64,000 bases of DNA from an uncultured Pseudomonadota bacterium. Lineage in GTDB: Bacteria > Pseudomonadota > Gammaproteobacteria > Steroidobacterales > Steroidobacteraceae. The stretch spans positions 124,001 to 188,000 of the forward strand of contig CAISEB010000016.1 in the NCBI GenBank assembly GCA_903884235.1. The letters run 5' to 3'. The notes beneath the pieces were generated by a model, which was not told the DNA's origin, made no database searches, and saw only the letters and a list, made by a program, of their open reading frames with translations. Shown here one piece after another: positions 1 to 8,539 of this stretch; position 1 is the first letter of the stretch, and each line of letters begins with the position of its first letter. Made by a program: the position numbers and the translations under genes.

Positions 1-1
1 G

Positions 2-250
2 CTGCCCCTGTCGATGCCCGGCGTGATCGCCGGTTCCATGCTGGTGTTCATCCCGGCCGTCGGTGAATACGTGATCCCGGCGCTGCTCGGCGGTCCCGAC
101 AACCTGATGATCGGCCGGGTCCTCTGGGACGAATTCTTCGCGAACCACGACTGGCCGGTGGCCGCGGCGGTGTCGATCGCGTTCCTCGTGCTGCTCGCGG
201 GGCCCATCGCGCTGCACCAGCACTACCGCGTCGGCCAGATGGAGCACTGA
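2..250 (+). CDS. ABC transporter permease, PotB/PotH type (C-terminal fragment)
   Basis: The gene enters from before the window, so only about 82 C-terminal residues are visible. They hold the end of the cytoplasmic coupling loop (LPLSMPGVIAG), a membrane segment, the GEYVIPALLGGP stretch typical of spermidine/putrescine-type inner permeases, and a last hydrophobic helix ending in HYRVGQMEH. The stop lies 2 nt before the next permease, so the two are surely co-translated and form the heterodimeric inner-membrane channel. The ATPase and binding protein are not adjacent inside the window and may lie upstream of base 1. The substrate is a polyamine or other cationic or organic amine by family; the sequence does not settle which. 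Confidence 0.85.
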   Translation: MPLSMPGVIAGSMLVFIPAVGEYVIPALLGGPDNLMIGRVLWDEFFANHDWPVAAAVSIAFLVLLAGPIALHQHYRVGQMEH

Positions 251-252
251 CC

Positions 253-1083
253 TTGGGTACCCGGCCGTCCACATTCCTGATCTCCGTGCTGTGTCTTGGC
301 ATCGCGTTCCTGTACCTGCCGATGGCGGCACTCGTCGGCTACTCCTTCAATGCCTCGGCGCTGGCGAGCGTGTGGGGCGGATTCTCGACGCAGTGGTACG
401 TCGCGCTGCTGCACAACCGGCAGGTCCTCAGCGCCGCGGGGCTGTCCCTCGAGATCGCGGTGCTCGCCTCGACTGGCGCGCTCGTGCTCGGCACGCTCGC
501 GGCGACCGCACTCGTGCGCTTCCGGAAATTCCGCGGGCGCCTGCTGCTGACCGGCATGGTGAATGCGCCGCTCGTGATGCCCGAGATCATCACCGGCATC
601 ACCCAGCTGCTGCTGTTCGTGTCGATGCTGCAGCTGATCGGCTGGCCGGCCCGCGGCGTGACCACGGTCGTGCTCGCGCACATCGCCTTCTGCACGGCCT
701 ACGTCACGGTCACCGTGCAGTCGCGCCTGCAGAGCGCGGACCGCTCGCTCGAGGAGGCCGCCATGGACCTCGGTGCGACGCCGTTCCGGGCGTTCATGGA
801 CGTGACGCTGCCGATCATCGCGCCGGCGCTCGTCTCCAGCTGGCTGCTCAGCTTCACCCTGTCGCTCGACGACCTCGTGATCTCGAGCTTCGTCTCCGGC
901 CCGCGTTCGAGCACGCTGCCGATGGTGATCTACTCGAAGGTGAAGCTCGGCGTGAGTCCCGACATCAACGCGCTCGCGACGCTGATCATCGCCATCGTCG
1001 GCAGCTGCGTGCTCGTGGCCGGTTACCTCGTGCGGCGCGGTGAGCGCCAGCGCCTCGCCGACGCACAGCTCGCGGCGGGCTGA
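253..1083 (+). CDS. ABC transporter permease, PotC/PotI type
   Basis: A 276-residue inner-membrane permease, the second subunit of a spermidine/putrescine-type importer. About six hydrophobic segments are visible. The coupling loop EEAAMDLGATPFRAF followed by LPIIAPALVSS is the EAA motif that contacts the ATPase, and SLDDLVISSFVSGP is typical of PotC/PotI. I chose the TTG at 253 as start because it follows the upstream stop by 2 nt and gives a normal N-terminus (MGTRPSTFL) before the first membrane helix. The gene forms the end of a transporter operon. It converges with the HD-domain gene, with only 11 nt between them. An orphan PotD/F-like binding protein is encoded at 35584-36711 and could serve this pair, but that is inference. 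Confidence 0.85.
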   Translation: MGTRPSTFLISVLCLGIAFLYLPMAALVGYSFNASALASVWGGFSTQWYVALLHNRQVLSAAGLSLEIAVLASTGALVLGTLAATALVRFRKFRGRLLLTGMVNAPLVMPEIITGITQLLLFVSMLQLIGWPARGVTTVVLAHIAFCTAYVTVTVQSRLQSADRSLEEAAMDLGATPFRAFMDVTLPIIAPALVSSWLLSFTLSLDDLVISSFVSGPRSSTLPMVIYSKVKLGVSPDINALATLIIAIVGSCVLVAGYLVRRGERQRLADAQLAAG

Positions 1084-1094
1084 CCCCCGTCCGG

Positions 1095-1676
1095 TCAGGC
1101 GGGCTGCGGTGCGAGGAACGTCAGGTCGTGGGCCGGGCGCGTGAAGATCGCGCGCACCATCGGCTCGAAGCGCGACAGCGGCTCGGTCGGGAAGTCCGGG
1201 TCGAACGAGGACTGGTCCCAGCGTTCGCAGAAGTCCACGCACCCCTGGTACCAGGGGTGGTCGCGGAAGCGATCGCGCCCGTTCCGGTTCCGGTCCTGGT
1301 GATGGGCGTAGTAGTAGCTCTGGAACAGCGCGTGCTGCTCGACGATCCACGTGACTTCGGCGCGCACGTATGGCCTCAGGATCGCGGCGGCGACCGCCGC
1401 GTGGTTGAAGGGTGACAGGTCGTCGCCGATGTCGTGCACGAGAGCCGCGACCACCAGCTCGTCGTCGGCGCCGTCCCTGAGCGCGCGCGTCGCGGTCTGC
1501 AGCGAATGCGCGTAGCGACTCACGGGATAGCCCTGCAGCCCGTCGTCGAGACGCTTGAGCGCGATCAGGATGCGATCCGGCAGCGCGGTCGCGTATTCAT
1601 GCTCCAGTCGCGACAGCAGCGCGTAGTCGGCGCGGGTGCCATCCTTCATCTGGTGGAAGCTGACGGTCTCGGACAT
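1095..1676 (-). CDS. HD-domain protein, probable PhnZ-like diiron oxygenase
   Basis: A 193-residue HD-superfamily protein that would normally be labelled phosphohydrolase. Numbered from the ATG at 1676, the putative metal ligands are H57 (AHSLQTA), H81-D82 (VHDIGD), H92 (NHAAVA), H115 (EQHALF) and D154 (ERWDQ). Their order, and the HSLQ...GADxE context, match the mixed-valent diiron oxygenases PhnZ and TmpB rather than plain hydrolases. The Tyr and Glu that gate the PhnZ active site (a YxxE just before HSLQ) are not present, so the substrate is probably not the PhnZ one. The start at 1676 has GGAG six bases upstream; the ATG at 1682 has no spacing. It lies 19 nt downstream of the GMC oxidoreductase on the same strand and is probably co-transcribed with it. 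Function beyond the fold is inference. Confidence 0.7.
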   Translation of the reverse strand: MSETVSFHQMKDGTRADYALLSRLEHEYATALPDRILIALKRLDDGLQGYPVSRYAHSLQTATRALRDGADDELVVAALVHDIGDDLSPFNHAAVAAAILRPYVRAEVTWIVEQHALFQSYYYAHHQDRNRNGRDRFRDHPWYQGCVDFCERWDQSSFDPDFPTEPLSRFEPMVRAIFTRPAHDLTFLAPQPA

Positions 1677-1695
1677 GGGCATCTCCAGGCTGGGC

Positions 1696-3306
1696 TCAGT
1701 CGGACAGGATCAGGTCGGCGGCCTTCTCGGCCACCATGATGGTCGGCGCATTCGTGTTGCCTGAGGTGACGGCGGGGAACACCGAGGCGTCGGCGACACG
1801 CAACCGGCCAAGACCATGCACGCGCAGGCGTGCATCGACGACCGCGGCGGACGGATCCGGCCCCATCGAGCACGTGCAGGACACGTGGTAGACGGAGCCT
1901 GCGCGGTTGCGGAAGTCCTCGAGCACGGCATCGTCCGAGAGCACGTCCGCGCCCGGCTGGTACTCGCGCTCGACGACGTCGGCGAGCGGTCGCGCCGCGG
2001 CGAGCCGCCGCAGGAAGCGGGCGCCATCCTGGACGTCGGCGAGGTCCTCCGCGGTCGACAGGAAATTCGTGCGGATCGCCGGTGCCGTGAACGGGTCCGC
2101 CGAGCGGATCGCGACCGAGCCGCGGCTCGTCGGGCGGCAGGTGTTGAAGGACAGCAGGAACGCCGACCACGGGTCCGGGCTCGTCAGCTTGCGGCGCGGG
2201 CCCTTGGCGGCCGTGTAGCTGAGCGGGTTGAAGTAGATGTGCAGGTTCGGTCGCTCGAGCCCCGGGCGGCTGCGTACGAACGCGCCGGCCTGGTTGACGC
2301 TCAGGCTGAGCGGGCCCTTGCGCGTCAGGACGTAGCGCACGCCGGCGCGCAGCTTGCCGAGCAGCGGGTAGAGCTCGTCGTTGAGCGTCGGCACCCGGGA
2401 GCGGTAGTAGTACGACACCGCGAGGTGGTCCTGCAGGCCCGCGCCGACGCGCGGTGCGGCGTGGACGAGCGGGATGCCGAGGCCGCCGAGCACGGCCGGA
2501 TCGCCCACGCCCGACAGCTGCAGCAGCTGCGGCGAGTTGATCGCGCCCGCTGCGAGCACCACCTCGCGGCGCGCGGTGGCGACGTGGCGCGTGCCGCCGC
2601 GGAGGTACTCGACGCCGGTCGCCTCGCGGCCCGCGAACAGGATCCGCGTCACCTGCGCGTGCGTGAGCACCGTGAGGTTCGCGCGACGCCGTGCCGGCGC
2701 GAGATACGCGGTCGCCGTTGAGACGCGGATCCCGCCCTGGATGGTCAGGTGCCACAGGCCAGCGCCTTCGCTGCGGGCGCCATTGAAGTCATCGGTGCGC
2801 GGGATGCCGAGCCCGTCCGTGGTGGCGAGGAACCGCTCGCACAGCGGGTGCGCCTCCTGCTCGATGCCGCGGATGTGCATCGGTCCGCCCGCGCCGTGGT
2901 ACTCCGAGGCGCCGAGGACGTGGTCCTCGACCTTGCGGAAGTAGGGCAGCACGTCCCGGTAGCCCCAGCCCGGGTTGCCGGCCGCGGCCCAGTCATCGAA
3001 GTCGCCGGGCTGGCCCCGCACCCACACCATCGCGTTGATCGAGCCGGAGCCGCCGAGCACCTTGCCGCGCGGGCACAGCGCGCTGCGATTGCCGAGCGCC
3101 GGATCCGGTTCGGTCTCGTACATCCAGTTCACGGCGGGATCCGTGAAGGTCCGGCCGTAGCCGATCGGCATCCGGATCCAGGGGCTCGCGTCGGACCCGC
3201 CGGCCTCGAGCAGCAGCACGCGCTGGCGCCCGTCGGCGCTGAGGCGCGCGGCCAGCACGCACCCGGCTGATCCGCCGCCGACGATCACGTAGTCGAATTC
3301 GGTCAC
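1696..3306 (-). CDS. GMC-family FAD oxidoreductase (choline-dehydrogenase-like)
   Basis: A 536-residue GMC flavoprotein that oxidises an alcohol, by family a choline-like or aliphatic alcohol, using FAD. The N-terminal ADP-binding motif is DYVIVGGGSAGCVLAARL. A VLGGSGSINAMVWVRG segment and the C-terminal pair YHVSC and SGNTNAPT follow; the His and Asn of these are the usual catalytic residues. I start it at the GTG at 3306 because AAGGA lies just upstream. A longer frame to 3369 adds a Pro/Gly-rich tail with no family match. The LysR gene is divergent with 149 nt between, and the PhnZ-like gene follows downstream, so this looks like a small regulated catabolic operon. It is clearly a paralogue of, not a copy of, the BetA gene at 60154. 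Confidence 0.88.
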   Translation of the reverse strand: MTEFDYVIVGGGSAGCVLAARLSADGRQRVLLLEAGGSDASPWIRMPIGYGRTFTDPAVNWMYETEPDPALGNRSALCPRGKVLGGSGSINAMVWVRGQPGDFDDWAAAGNPGWGYRDVLPYFRKVEDHVLGASEYHGAGGPMHIRGIEQEAHPLCERFLATTDGLGIPRTDDFNGARSEGAGLWHLTIQGGIRVSTATAYLAPARRRANLTVLTHAQVTRILFAGREATGVEYLRGGTRHVATARREVVLAAGAINSPQLLQLSGVGDPAVLGGLGIPLVHAAPRVGAGLQDHLAVSYYYRSRVPTLNDELYPLLGKLRAGVRYVLTRKGPLSLSVNQAGAFVRSRPGLERPNLHIYFNPLSYTAAKGPRRKLTSPDPWSAFLLSFNTCRPTSRGSVAIRSADPFTAPAIRTNFLSTAEDLADVQDGARFLRRLAAARPLADVVEREYQPGADVLSDDAVLEDFRNRAGSVYHVSCTCSMGPDPSAAVVDARLRVHGLGRLRVADASVFPAVTSGNTNAPTIMVAEKAADLILSD

Positions 3307-3455
3307 GTTGCTGTCCTTCGAGGGGCCAGATTGCCGCCCGGGCGGGGCGGCGGGGCCGACTGTGTCCATGGGCGGCGTCCTGATAGTCTAGCGGCCCGCC
3401 GGATCCCGGTGCCGCCGGACGCCCGGATCGGCCGCTCGGCCCGCGAGGAGGTTCC

Positions 3456-4370
3456 GTGTCCGCCAAGATCGACCTGCGCAAGCTGCCACCCCTCAACGCC
3501 CTGAAGGGCTTCGAGGCGACGACGCGGCGACAGAGCGTTCGCGAGGCAGCCGACGAGCTGTGCGTGACGCACCCGGCCGTCAGTCACCAGATCCAGCTCC
3601 TCGAGAACGACCTCGGCGTCGCGCTGTTCTCGCGCGAGGGGCGCAGCATCGTGCCGACGACCGAGGGCAAGCTGTTCTACACCTACGTCCGCAAGGCACT
3701 CGACATGCTGATCGAGGGCTCCGAGAGGCTGCGCCGCTCGCAGGCGGAACGGCCGCTGCGCGTGCAGACCTACGTCACCGCGTCGATCCGCTGGCTGACG
3801 CCCCGGCTGCCCGCCTTCATGGCGGCGCACCCGGACGTCCGGCTGCTGCTGTCGACCTGCGCCCCGGAGTGGGACTTCGACGAGTCGCTCGGCGACGTCG
3901 GTCTCGTCTACTGCGAGGCGCCGCCGGGCCCCGAATATTACTGGGTGCCGCTGTTCGACTACTCGGTGTTCCCCGTGTGCAGCCCGGCGCTGCGCGCGCG
4001 ACTGCCGGAGAACCCGGAGCCGCGCGACCTGCAGGGGCTGCCGCTCGTGGTGATCTATTCCGAGACGCGCAACTGGGACATCTGGTTCGAGTCGGCCGGC
4101 GTGTCCTTCGTGCCCGACAGCCAGGTCGTGGTCGATACGCTCGCCATCGCACTGCAGATGGCGCTCGACGGCACCGGCATCGCGCTCGTCAACGGCCCGT
4201 TCGCGGAGCAGGAGCTGAAGGACGGGCGCCTCGTACGGCCGGTGGCCCATCAGGTGCGCTGCCCGGGCAGCTGGGGCCTGATCTGCCGGCAGGACATGCG
4301 CGACAACGACCGGGTGCGCGTGTTCATGGATTGGTTCGCGAGCAACGCGGCCGCGCCCGGCGCGACCTGA
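3456..4370 (+). CDS. LysR-family transcriptional regulator (GcvA-like)
   Basis: A 304-residue LysR-type regulator. The N-terminal winged helix-turn-helix shows LNALKGFEATTRRQSVREAA and HPAVSHQIQLLENDLG, followed by a substrate-binding domain from about residue 95. The LPPLNALKGFEA start is typical of the GcvA subgroup, several members of which control glycine or amine metabolism genes. The GTG start at 3456 has a strong GAGGAGG upstream. It is divergent from the GMC oxidoreductase/HD pair, which is its most likely target. The 149-nt shared spacer should hold both promoters; I could not pick out a unique T-N11-A operator by eye. Confidence 0.9.
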   Translation: MSAKIDLRKLPPLNALKGFEATTRRQSVREAADELCVTHPAVSHQIQLLENDLGVALFSREGRSIVPTTEGKLFYTYVRKALDMLIEGSERLRRSQAERPLRVQTYVTASIRWLTPRLPAFMAAHPDVRLLLSTCAPEWDFDESLGDVGLVYCEAPPGPEYYWVPLFDYSVFPVCSPALRARLPENPEPRDLQGLPLVVIYSETRNWDIWFESAGVSFVPDSQVVVDTLAIALQMALDGTGIALVNGPFAEQELKDGRLVRPVAHQVRCPGSWGLICRQDMRDNDRVRVFMDWFASNAAAPGAT

Positions 4371-4386
4371 CGCCCGCGCGCGCGGT

Positions 4387-5367
4387 TCAGCCTGCAGGCT
4401 GCGTCCGGTTGCGCGGCACCACCTCGTAGCCTGCCTCCTTCGGCTTGTCATCCGTCATCAGCGGCGGGAAGCCGACGCCGAGCACCTTCACGCCCATCGG
4501 CTCTTCATAGCGGCGGATGATGTTCGGCGACAGTTCGCGCGGCCCGAACTGTTGCGCGCCATCCTTGAAGATGTTCAGCACGAGCGGCGACAGTTGCAGC
4601 GGGACCTGCTTCGACTTCGCGATCGAGTCGAACAGGCCGACGTCCTTGATCACGAGGTCCATCGTGAAGCTGATGTCGCGGCTGCCGTTCAGGATGACCT
4701 GCGACTCGGTCTCGTGCACGAAGGAGTTGCCCGAGGAGATCCGGATCGCCTCGTAGACTGTATTCATGTCCATGCCGACGACCTTCATCGTGGTCAGAGC
4801 CTCGGCGAGCGCGACGAGGTGCACGGTGCACAGGTAGTTGGTCATGACCTTGAGCACCGACGCCGAACCCAGCGGGCCCGTGTGCAGGATCTGGCAGCCG
4901 AGGATCGACAGGATCGGCAGCACGCGCTCGAACGCGGCACGGTCGCCGCCGGCGAAGATCGCGATGTTGCCGGTCGCGGCACGGTGGCAGCCGCCGGACA
5001 CCGGGCAGTCCATGGCGGTCGCGCCCTTCGCCTCGACCAGTGGCGCGAGGCGCTTCACCTCGGCTTCGTCCGTCGTGCTCATTTCCAGCCAGATCTTGCC
5101 GGCGCTGAGGCCCGCGAGGATGCCGTCGGCGGACTCCATCACGGCGGCGGTGGCGGCCGGCGAGGGCAGGCAGGTGATGACGACGTCGCACCGCTCGGCC
5201 ATCTCCTTCGGCGAGGCGGCGCTCTTGGCGCCGTCCGCGACGAACTTCGCGACGAGATCGGGGTTCAGGTCGCGGACGGTCAGGTCGACGCCGCTGCGCA
5301 GGAGGTTCCCGGCGAGGCTCGCCCCGACGTTGCCGAGCCCGATGAAGCCGATGCGGATGTTGTTCAA
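4387..5367 (-). CDS. NAD(P)-dependent beta-hydroxyacid dehydrogenase (3-hydroxyisobutyrate dehydrogenase family)
   Basis: A 326-residue cytoplasmic oxidoreductase. The N-terminal nucleotide-binding site is GFIGLGNVGASLAGNLL, the substrate signature is DCPVSGG, and the catalytic Lys is in the VLKVMTNYL helix. The family oxidises beta-hydroxyacids such as 3-hydroxyisobutyrate, tartronate semialdehyde or gamma-hydroxybutyrate. The C-terminal half is the usual all-alpha dimerisation domain, with a 20-30 residue tail (TDDKPKEAGYEVVP). The likely start is a TTG at 5367, with only a weak AGG upstream. It is divergent from the MFS transporter across a 295-nt spacer containing an 8-bp inverted repeat. 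With the transporter, aldehyde dehydrogenase and enolase-superfamily gene it may form one small-acid catabolic pathway; the substrate is unknown. Confidence 0.85.
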   Translation of the reverse strand: MNNIRIGFIGLGNVGASLAGNLLRSGVDLTVRDLNPDLVAKFVADGAKSAASPKEMAERCDVVITCLPSPAATAAVMESADGILAGLSAGKIWLEMSTTDEAEVKRLAPLVEAKGATAMDCPVSGGCHRAATGNIAIFAGGDRAAFERVLPILSILGCQILHTGPLGSASVLKVMTNYLCTVHLVALAEALTTMKVVGMDMNTVYEAIRISSGNSFVHETESQVILNGSRDISFTMDLVIKDVGLFDSIAKSKQVPLQLSPLVLNIFKDGAQQFGPRELSPNIIRRYEEPMGVKVLGVGFPPLMTDDKPKEAGYEVVPRNRTQPAG

Positions 5368-5491
5368 GTAATGCCGACCTGTGCTGTGGGGCCGTGCCCG
5401 ACAGGGGGCCCGCGTGGAGGATGGAGCGCCACCCGGCGACCCGAACCCCGAGGAGGCTAGCGGCTCTGGAAAAGCGCCAACAAGTCAATTT

Positions 5492-5511
5492 TTTTGCGCA
5501 TTGGCGCAAAA
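5492..5511. promoter_or_regulatory. Inverted repeat TTTTGCGC-N4-GCGCAAAA, candidate operator
   Basis: A perfect 8-bp inverted repeat (TTTTGCGC, ATTG, GCGCAAAA) sits in the 295-nt AT-richer spacer between the divergent dehydrogenase (starts 5367) and MFS gene (starts 5663). It could bind a dimeric regulator of both genes. A terminator is less likely because there is no gene end next to it. Its core GCGCATTGGCG resembles elements near 17139 and 44376. The rest of the spacer holds no gene that I can see. Confidence 0.4.
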
Positions 5512-5662
5512 GTCTTTGGCCCGGTTCCGGCCCTCCGAACTAGGGGGGTGCCGGCGGAATTCCTCAGGTTATGATGGCCTCGGGCGGCCGCAGCGGACGG
5601 AGCCGCCCGACCGACCGCCCGTCCGGGCGGGGCGGGGGTATCGTCGAGGGGGCCAGCACACG

Positions 5663-6982
5663 ATGGGCAGCGCAGCTACGACGCTCAAGGCGGACGTCGA
5701 GAACACCACGTCGGCGGCCGTCCGCTGGTACGTCCTGATCATGATGGTGCTCGTCTATACGCTCAGCATCGCCGATCGCTATGTCGTGTCGCAGGTGCTC
5801 GAGCCGATCCGGCTCGACCTTCACCTGTCCGAGTGGGGAGTCTCGAATGTCACGACGCTCGGCCTGGCGCTCTTCTACGTCGTCTTTGGCTTCCCGATCT
5901 CGTATCTGATCGACCGCTACAGCCGGCGCAATATCATCGCGATCTCGCTGGTCGTCTGGTCCGCGATGACCACCTTGACCGGGCGCGCGATCGGGACCTG
6001 GACGTTCCTCTGCACGCGTATCGGCGTCGGCATCGGCGAGGCCGGCGGGACCCCCGGCGCGAACTCCATCCTCTCGGACTATTTCCCGGCGATACGCCGG
6101 CCCATGGCGTTGACGATCTTCTCCCTGGGTGCGCCGATCGGTGCCTTCGTGGCGGCTCAGGTCGCGGGCCAGATCGCCGATCACTTTGGCTGGCGAGCCG
6201 TGTTCCTGTGCTTCGGCGTGCCAGGCATCGTCGTGGCGCTGCTCGTGTACTTCACGGTGCCGGAACCGAAGCGCGGCATACTCGATCACAAGGACGATGA
6301 CCGCTCGCCGAGCTTCCTCGAGACGATGCGGTTTCTCTGGCTGCAGCGCTCGGCGGTGCACGTGATGGCCGGCAGCGCCGTCACCGCCCTGTGGGGATGG
6401 GGCCTCATGTTCTACATCCCGACGTACATGCTGCGGCGCTTCGGCCTGTCACCGGGCGGATCCGGCGACATCCTGGGGCCCATCCACCTGATCGGCGGAA
6501 TCGGCGCGACGCTGTTCACGGGCTGGTTGCTCGTCTGGCCGAAGATGGCCGATCCCCGGCGCATCGTTCGACTCCTCGGCGCGTGGGTCGGGCTGGCGAC
6601 GATTGCCTCGATTGCGATCCTGCTCACGCAGTCGCTCCTGATGGTGAAGATCCTGTGTTGGATCTTCATCCCGTCGATCTACTTCTATATCGGGCCCTGC
6701 TTCGGCGTGCTGAACAACCTGGCACAGCCGAAGATGCGGGCCATCTTCTGCGCGTCGACCCTGTTCGTCGCGAACGTCGGCAACCTGATCATCGCCCCGC
6801 AGATGGTGGGCTTCCTGGATGACTTCTTCGCGGCGACTGCAGCCGGTCCCGACGCGGCCTCGATGCGACTCGCGCTCCTTTGCCTGGCCCCGACCGGCTT
6901 CTGGGCGACGGTTCACTATTTCCTGGCCGTGAAGAATATCTGCGCCGACCAGGAACGAGCGACGGGCGTACCCGTCGGATAA
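5663..6982 (+). CDS. MFS transporter (spinster/organic-acid type)
   Basis: A 439-residue inner-membrane major facilitator with about 12 hydrophobic segments. Visible hallmarks are SIADRYVVSQVLEPI in helix 1, the loop 2-3 segment YLIDRYSRRN, and the conserved GIGEAGGTPGANSILSDYF of the spinster-like/ACS branch. It probably imports a small organic acid or amine. I start it at the ATG at 5663; the frame remains open further upstream but codes for a low-complexity Arg/Gly/Pro stretch without family resemblance. It precedes the aldehyde dehydrogenase by about 110 nt on the same strand. The substrate cannot be read from the sequence. Confidence 0.87.
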   Translation: MGSAATTLKADVENTTSAAVRWYVLIMMVLVYTLSIADRYVVSQVLEPIRLDLHLSEWGVSNVTTLGLALFYVVFGFPISYLIDRYSRRNIIAISLVVWSAMTTLTGRAIGTWTFLCTRIGVGIGEAGGTPGANSILSDYFPAIRRPMALTIFSLGAPIGAFVAAQVAGQIADHFGWRAVFLCFGVPGIVVALLVYFTVPEPKRGILDHKDDDRSPSFLETMRFLWLQRSAVHVMAGSAVTALWGWGLMFYIPTYMLRRFGLSPGGSGDILGPIHLIGGIGATLFTGWLLVWPKMADPRRIVRLLGAWVGLATIASIAILLTQSLLMVKILCWIFIPSIYFYIGPCFGVLNNLAQPKMRAIFCASTLFVANVGNLIIAPQMVGFLDDFFAATAAGPDAASMRLALLCLAPTGFWATVHYFLAVKNICADQERATGVPVG

Positions 6983-7095
6983 GGACTCCATCGCGCGATT
7001 CGTGGCCGCTGCGTGACGCTCCGTCCCCGCGCGGCACGACGTCCATAGGGCCCTCACGGGTGCGCTTGAAATGTACGACGGAGCAGGAGAACCCC

Positions 7096-8529
7096 GTGAA
7101 GACCCTGCAGCACTATATCGCCGGCCGCTTCGTCAGCCCCATCAAGGGTGGCGGCCTCTTCGACGTCGTGAATCCCGCCACCGAGGAAGTCGTCGCCCAG
7201 ATCGAGATGGGCACCGCCGAGGATGCGAACCTCGCCGTCGAGGCGGCGGCGAAGGCCTTCCCGGCGTACGCCGCGACCTCGCTCGAGGAGCGCATCGCGC
7301 TGATGGAAAAGCTGCGCGCGGCCTACGCACGCCGCTATGCCGAGATGGCCGAGGCGATCACCGCGGAGATGGGCGCGCCCAAGGATTTCTCGTTCAATTC
7401 CCAGGCCGAGTGCGGCACGGGCCACATCGACCAGACCCTTGCCGCGGCGCGCGAACTCGACTGGGAGGCGAAGAGCGGCAAGCGCGGCAACGTCGTGCGC
7501 GAGCCCGTCGGCGTCTGCGGCCTGATCACGCCGTGGAACTGGCCGATGAACCAGGTCGCGGCGAAGGTCGTGCCGGCACTCCTGTCCGGCTGCACGGTCA
7601 TCCTGAAGCCGAGCGAGATGAGCCCGCTGTCGGCGCAGATCTGGGCCGAGTGCGTGCACGAGGCGGGCTACCCGGCTGGCGTGTTCAACATGGTCCATGG
7701 CACCGGCCCCGCCGTCGGCAGTGCGCTGTCCGTGCACCCGGACGTGGACATGATGTCGTTCACGGGTTCGACCCGGGCCGGCATCGCGGTCGCGAAGGCG
7801 GCCGCCGACACCGTCAAGCGCGTCGCCCAGGAACTCGGCGGCAAGTCGCCGAATATCGTGTTCGCCGACAACGACCTCGAGAAGGTGATCAAGCGCAGCG
7901 TGCTGCACTGCTTCGGCAACACGGGCCAGTCGTGCAACTCGCCGACGCGCATGCTCGTCGAGGCCTCGGTCTACGACAAGGCGGTTGAGATCGCGGCACG
8001 CGTCGCCAATTCGGTGAAGGTCGGTGATCCGTCGCAGCCGGGCAATCACCTCGGGCCCCTCGCGTCGAAGATCCAGTTCGAGCGGGTCCAGGGGCACATC
8101 CAGAAGGGCATCGCCGAAGGGGCCCGCGTCGCCGCGGGCGGTCTCGGCCGGCCGGACGGCCTCACCAAGGGCTACTACGTCCGCCCGACTGTGTTCGCCG
8201 ACGTGAACAACCAGATGCACGTCGCCCGCGAGGAGATCTTCGGGCCCGTGCTCGTGATGATCCCGTTCAAGGACTACGAGGACGCGATCGCGATCGCGAA
8301 CGACACGCCGTACGGACTCGCCGCCTACGTGCAGACCGAGGACTGGGACAAGGCGCGGCGCATCGCCCGCCGCCTGCGCGCCGGCAGCGTGTACCTCAAC
8401 GGCGTCGGCCAGGAATACCCGTCGCCGTTCGGCGGCTTCAAGCAGTCCGGCAACGGTCGTGAGTGGGGCAAGTACGGGCTGCTCGACTTCACGGAGTTCA
8501 AGGTCATCAACGGCTTCCACGAAGCCTGA
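7096..8529 (+). CDS. NAD(P)-dependent aldehyde dehydrogenase
   Basis: A 477-residue ALDH-superfamily enzyme oxidising an aldehyde to an acid. It has the catalytic Cys280 in GQSCNSPTR, general-base Glu246 in QELGGKSPN, the nucleotide-binding FTGSTRAG, and the PWNWPMNQ and EEIFGPV signatures. The GTG at 7096 is the best start: AGGAG lies six bases upstream and the N-terminus (KTLQHYIAGRFV) is typical. Its stop is 10 nt before the enolase-superfamily gene, so the two are probably co-translated. It is distinct from the betaine-aldehyde dehydrogenase domain at 58744-60143. The specific aldehyde is unknown. Confidence 0.92.
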   Translation: MKTLQHYIAGRFVSPIKGGGLFDVVNPATEEVVAQIEMGTAEDANLAVEAAAKAFPAYAATSLEERIALMEKLRAAYARRYAEMAEAITAEMGAPKDFSFNSQAECGTGHIDQTLAAARELDWEAKSGKRGNVVREPVGVCGLITPWNWPMNQVAAKVVPALLSGCTVILKPSEMSPLSAQIWAECVHEAGYPAGVFNMVHGTGPAVGSALSVHPDVDMMSFTGSTRAGIAVAKAAADTVKRVAQELGGKSPNIVFADNDLEKVIKRSVLHCFGNTGQSCNSPTRMLVEASVYDKAVEIAARVANSVKVGDPSQPGNHLGPLASKIQFERVQGHIQKGIAEGARVAAGGLGRPDGLTKGYYVRPTVFADVNNQMHVAREEIFGPVLVMIPFKDYEDAIAIANDTPYGLAAYVQTEDWDKARRIARRLRAGSVYLNGVGQEYPSPFGGFKQSGNGREWGKYGLLDFTEFKVINGFHEA

Positions 8530-8539
8530 GGTCGGTGCG

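Noticed and set aside
5492-5511. The TTTTGCGC inverted repeat as a transcription terminator
   Set aside because: It lies between divergent gene starts, has a weak stem and no gene end next to it; an operator is more likely.
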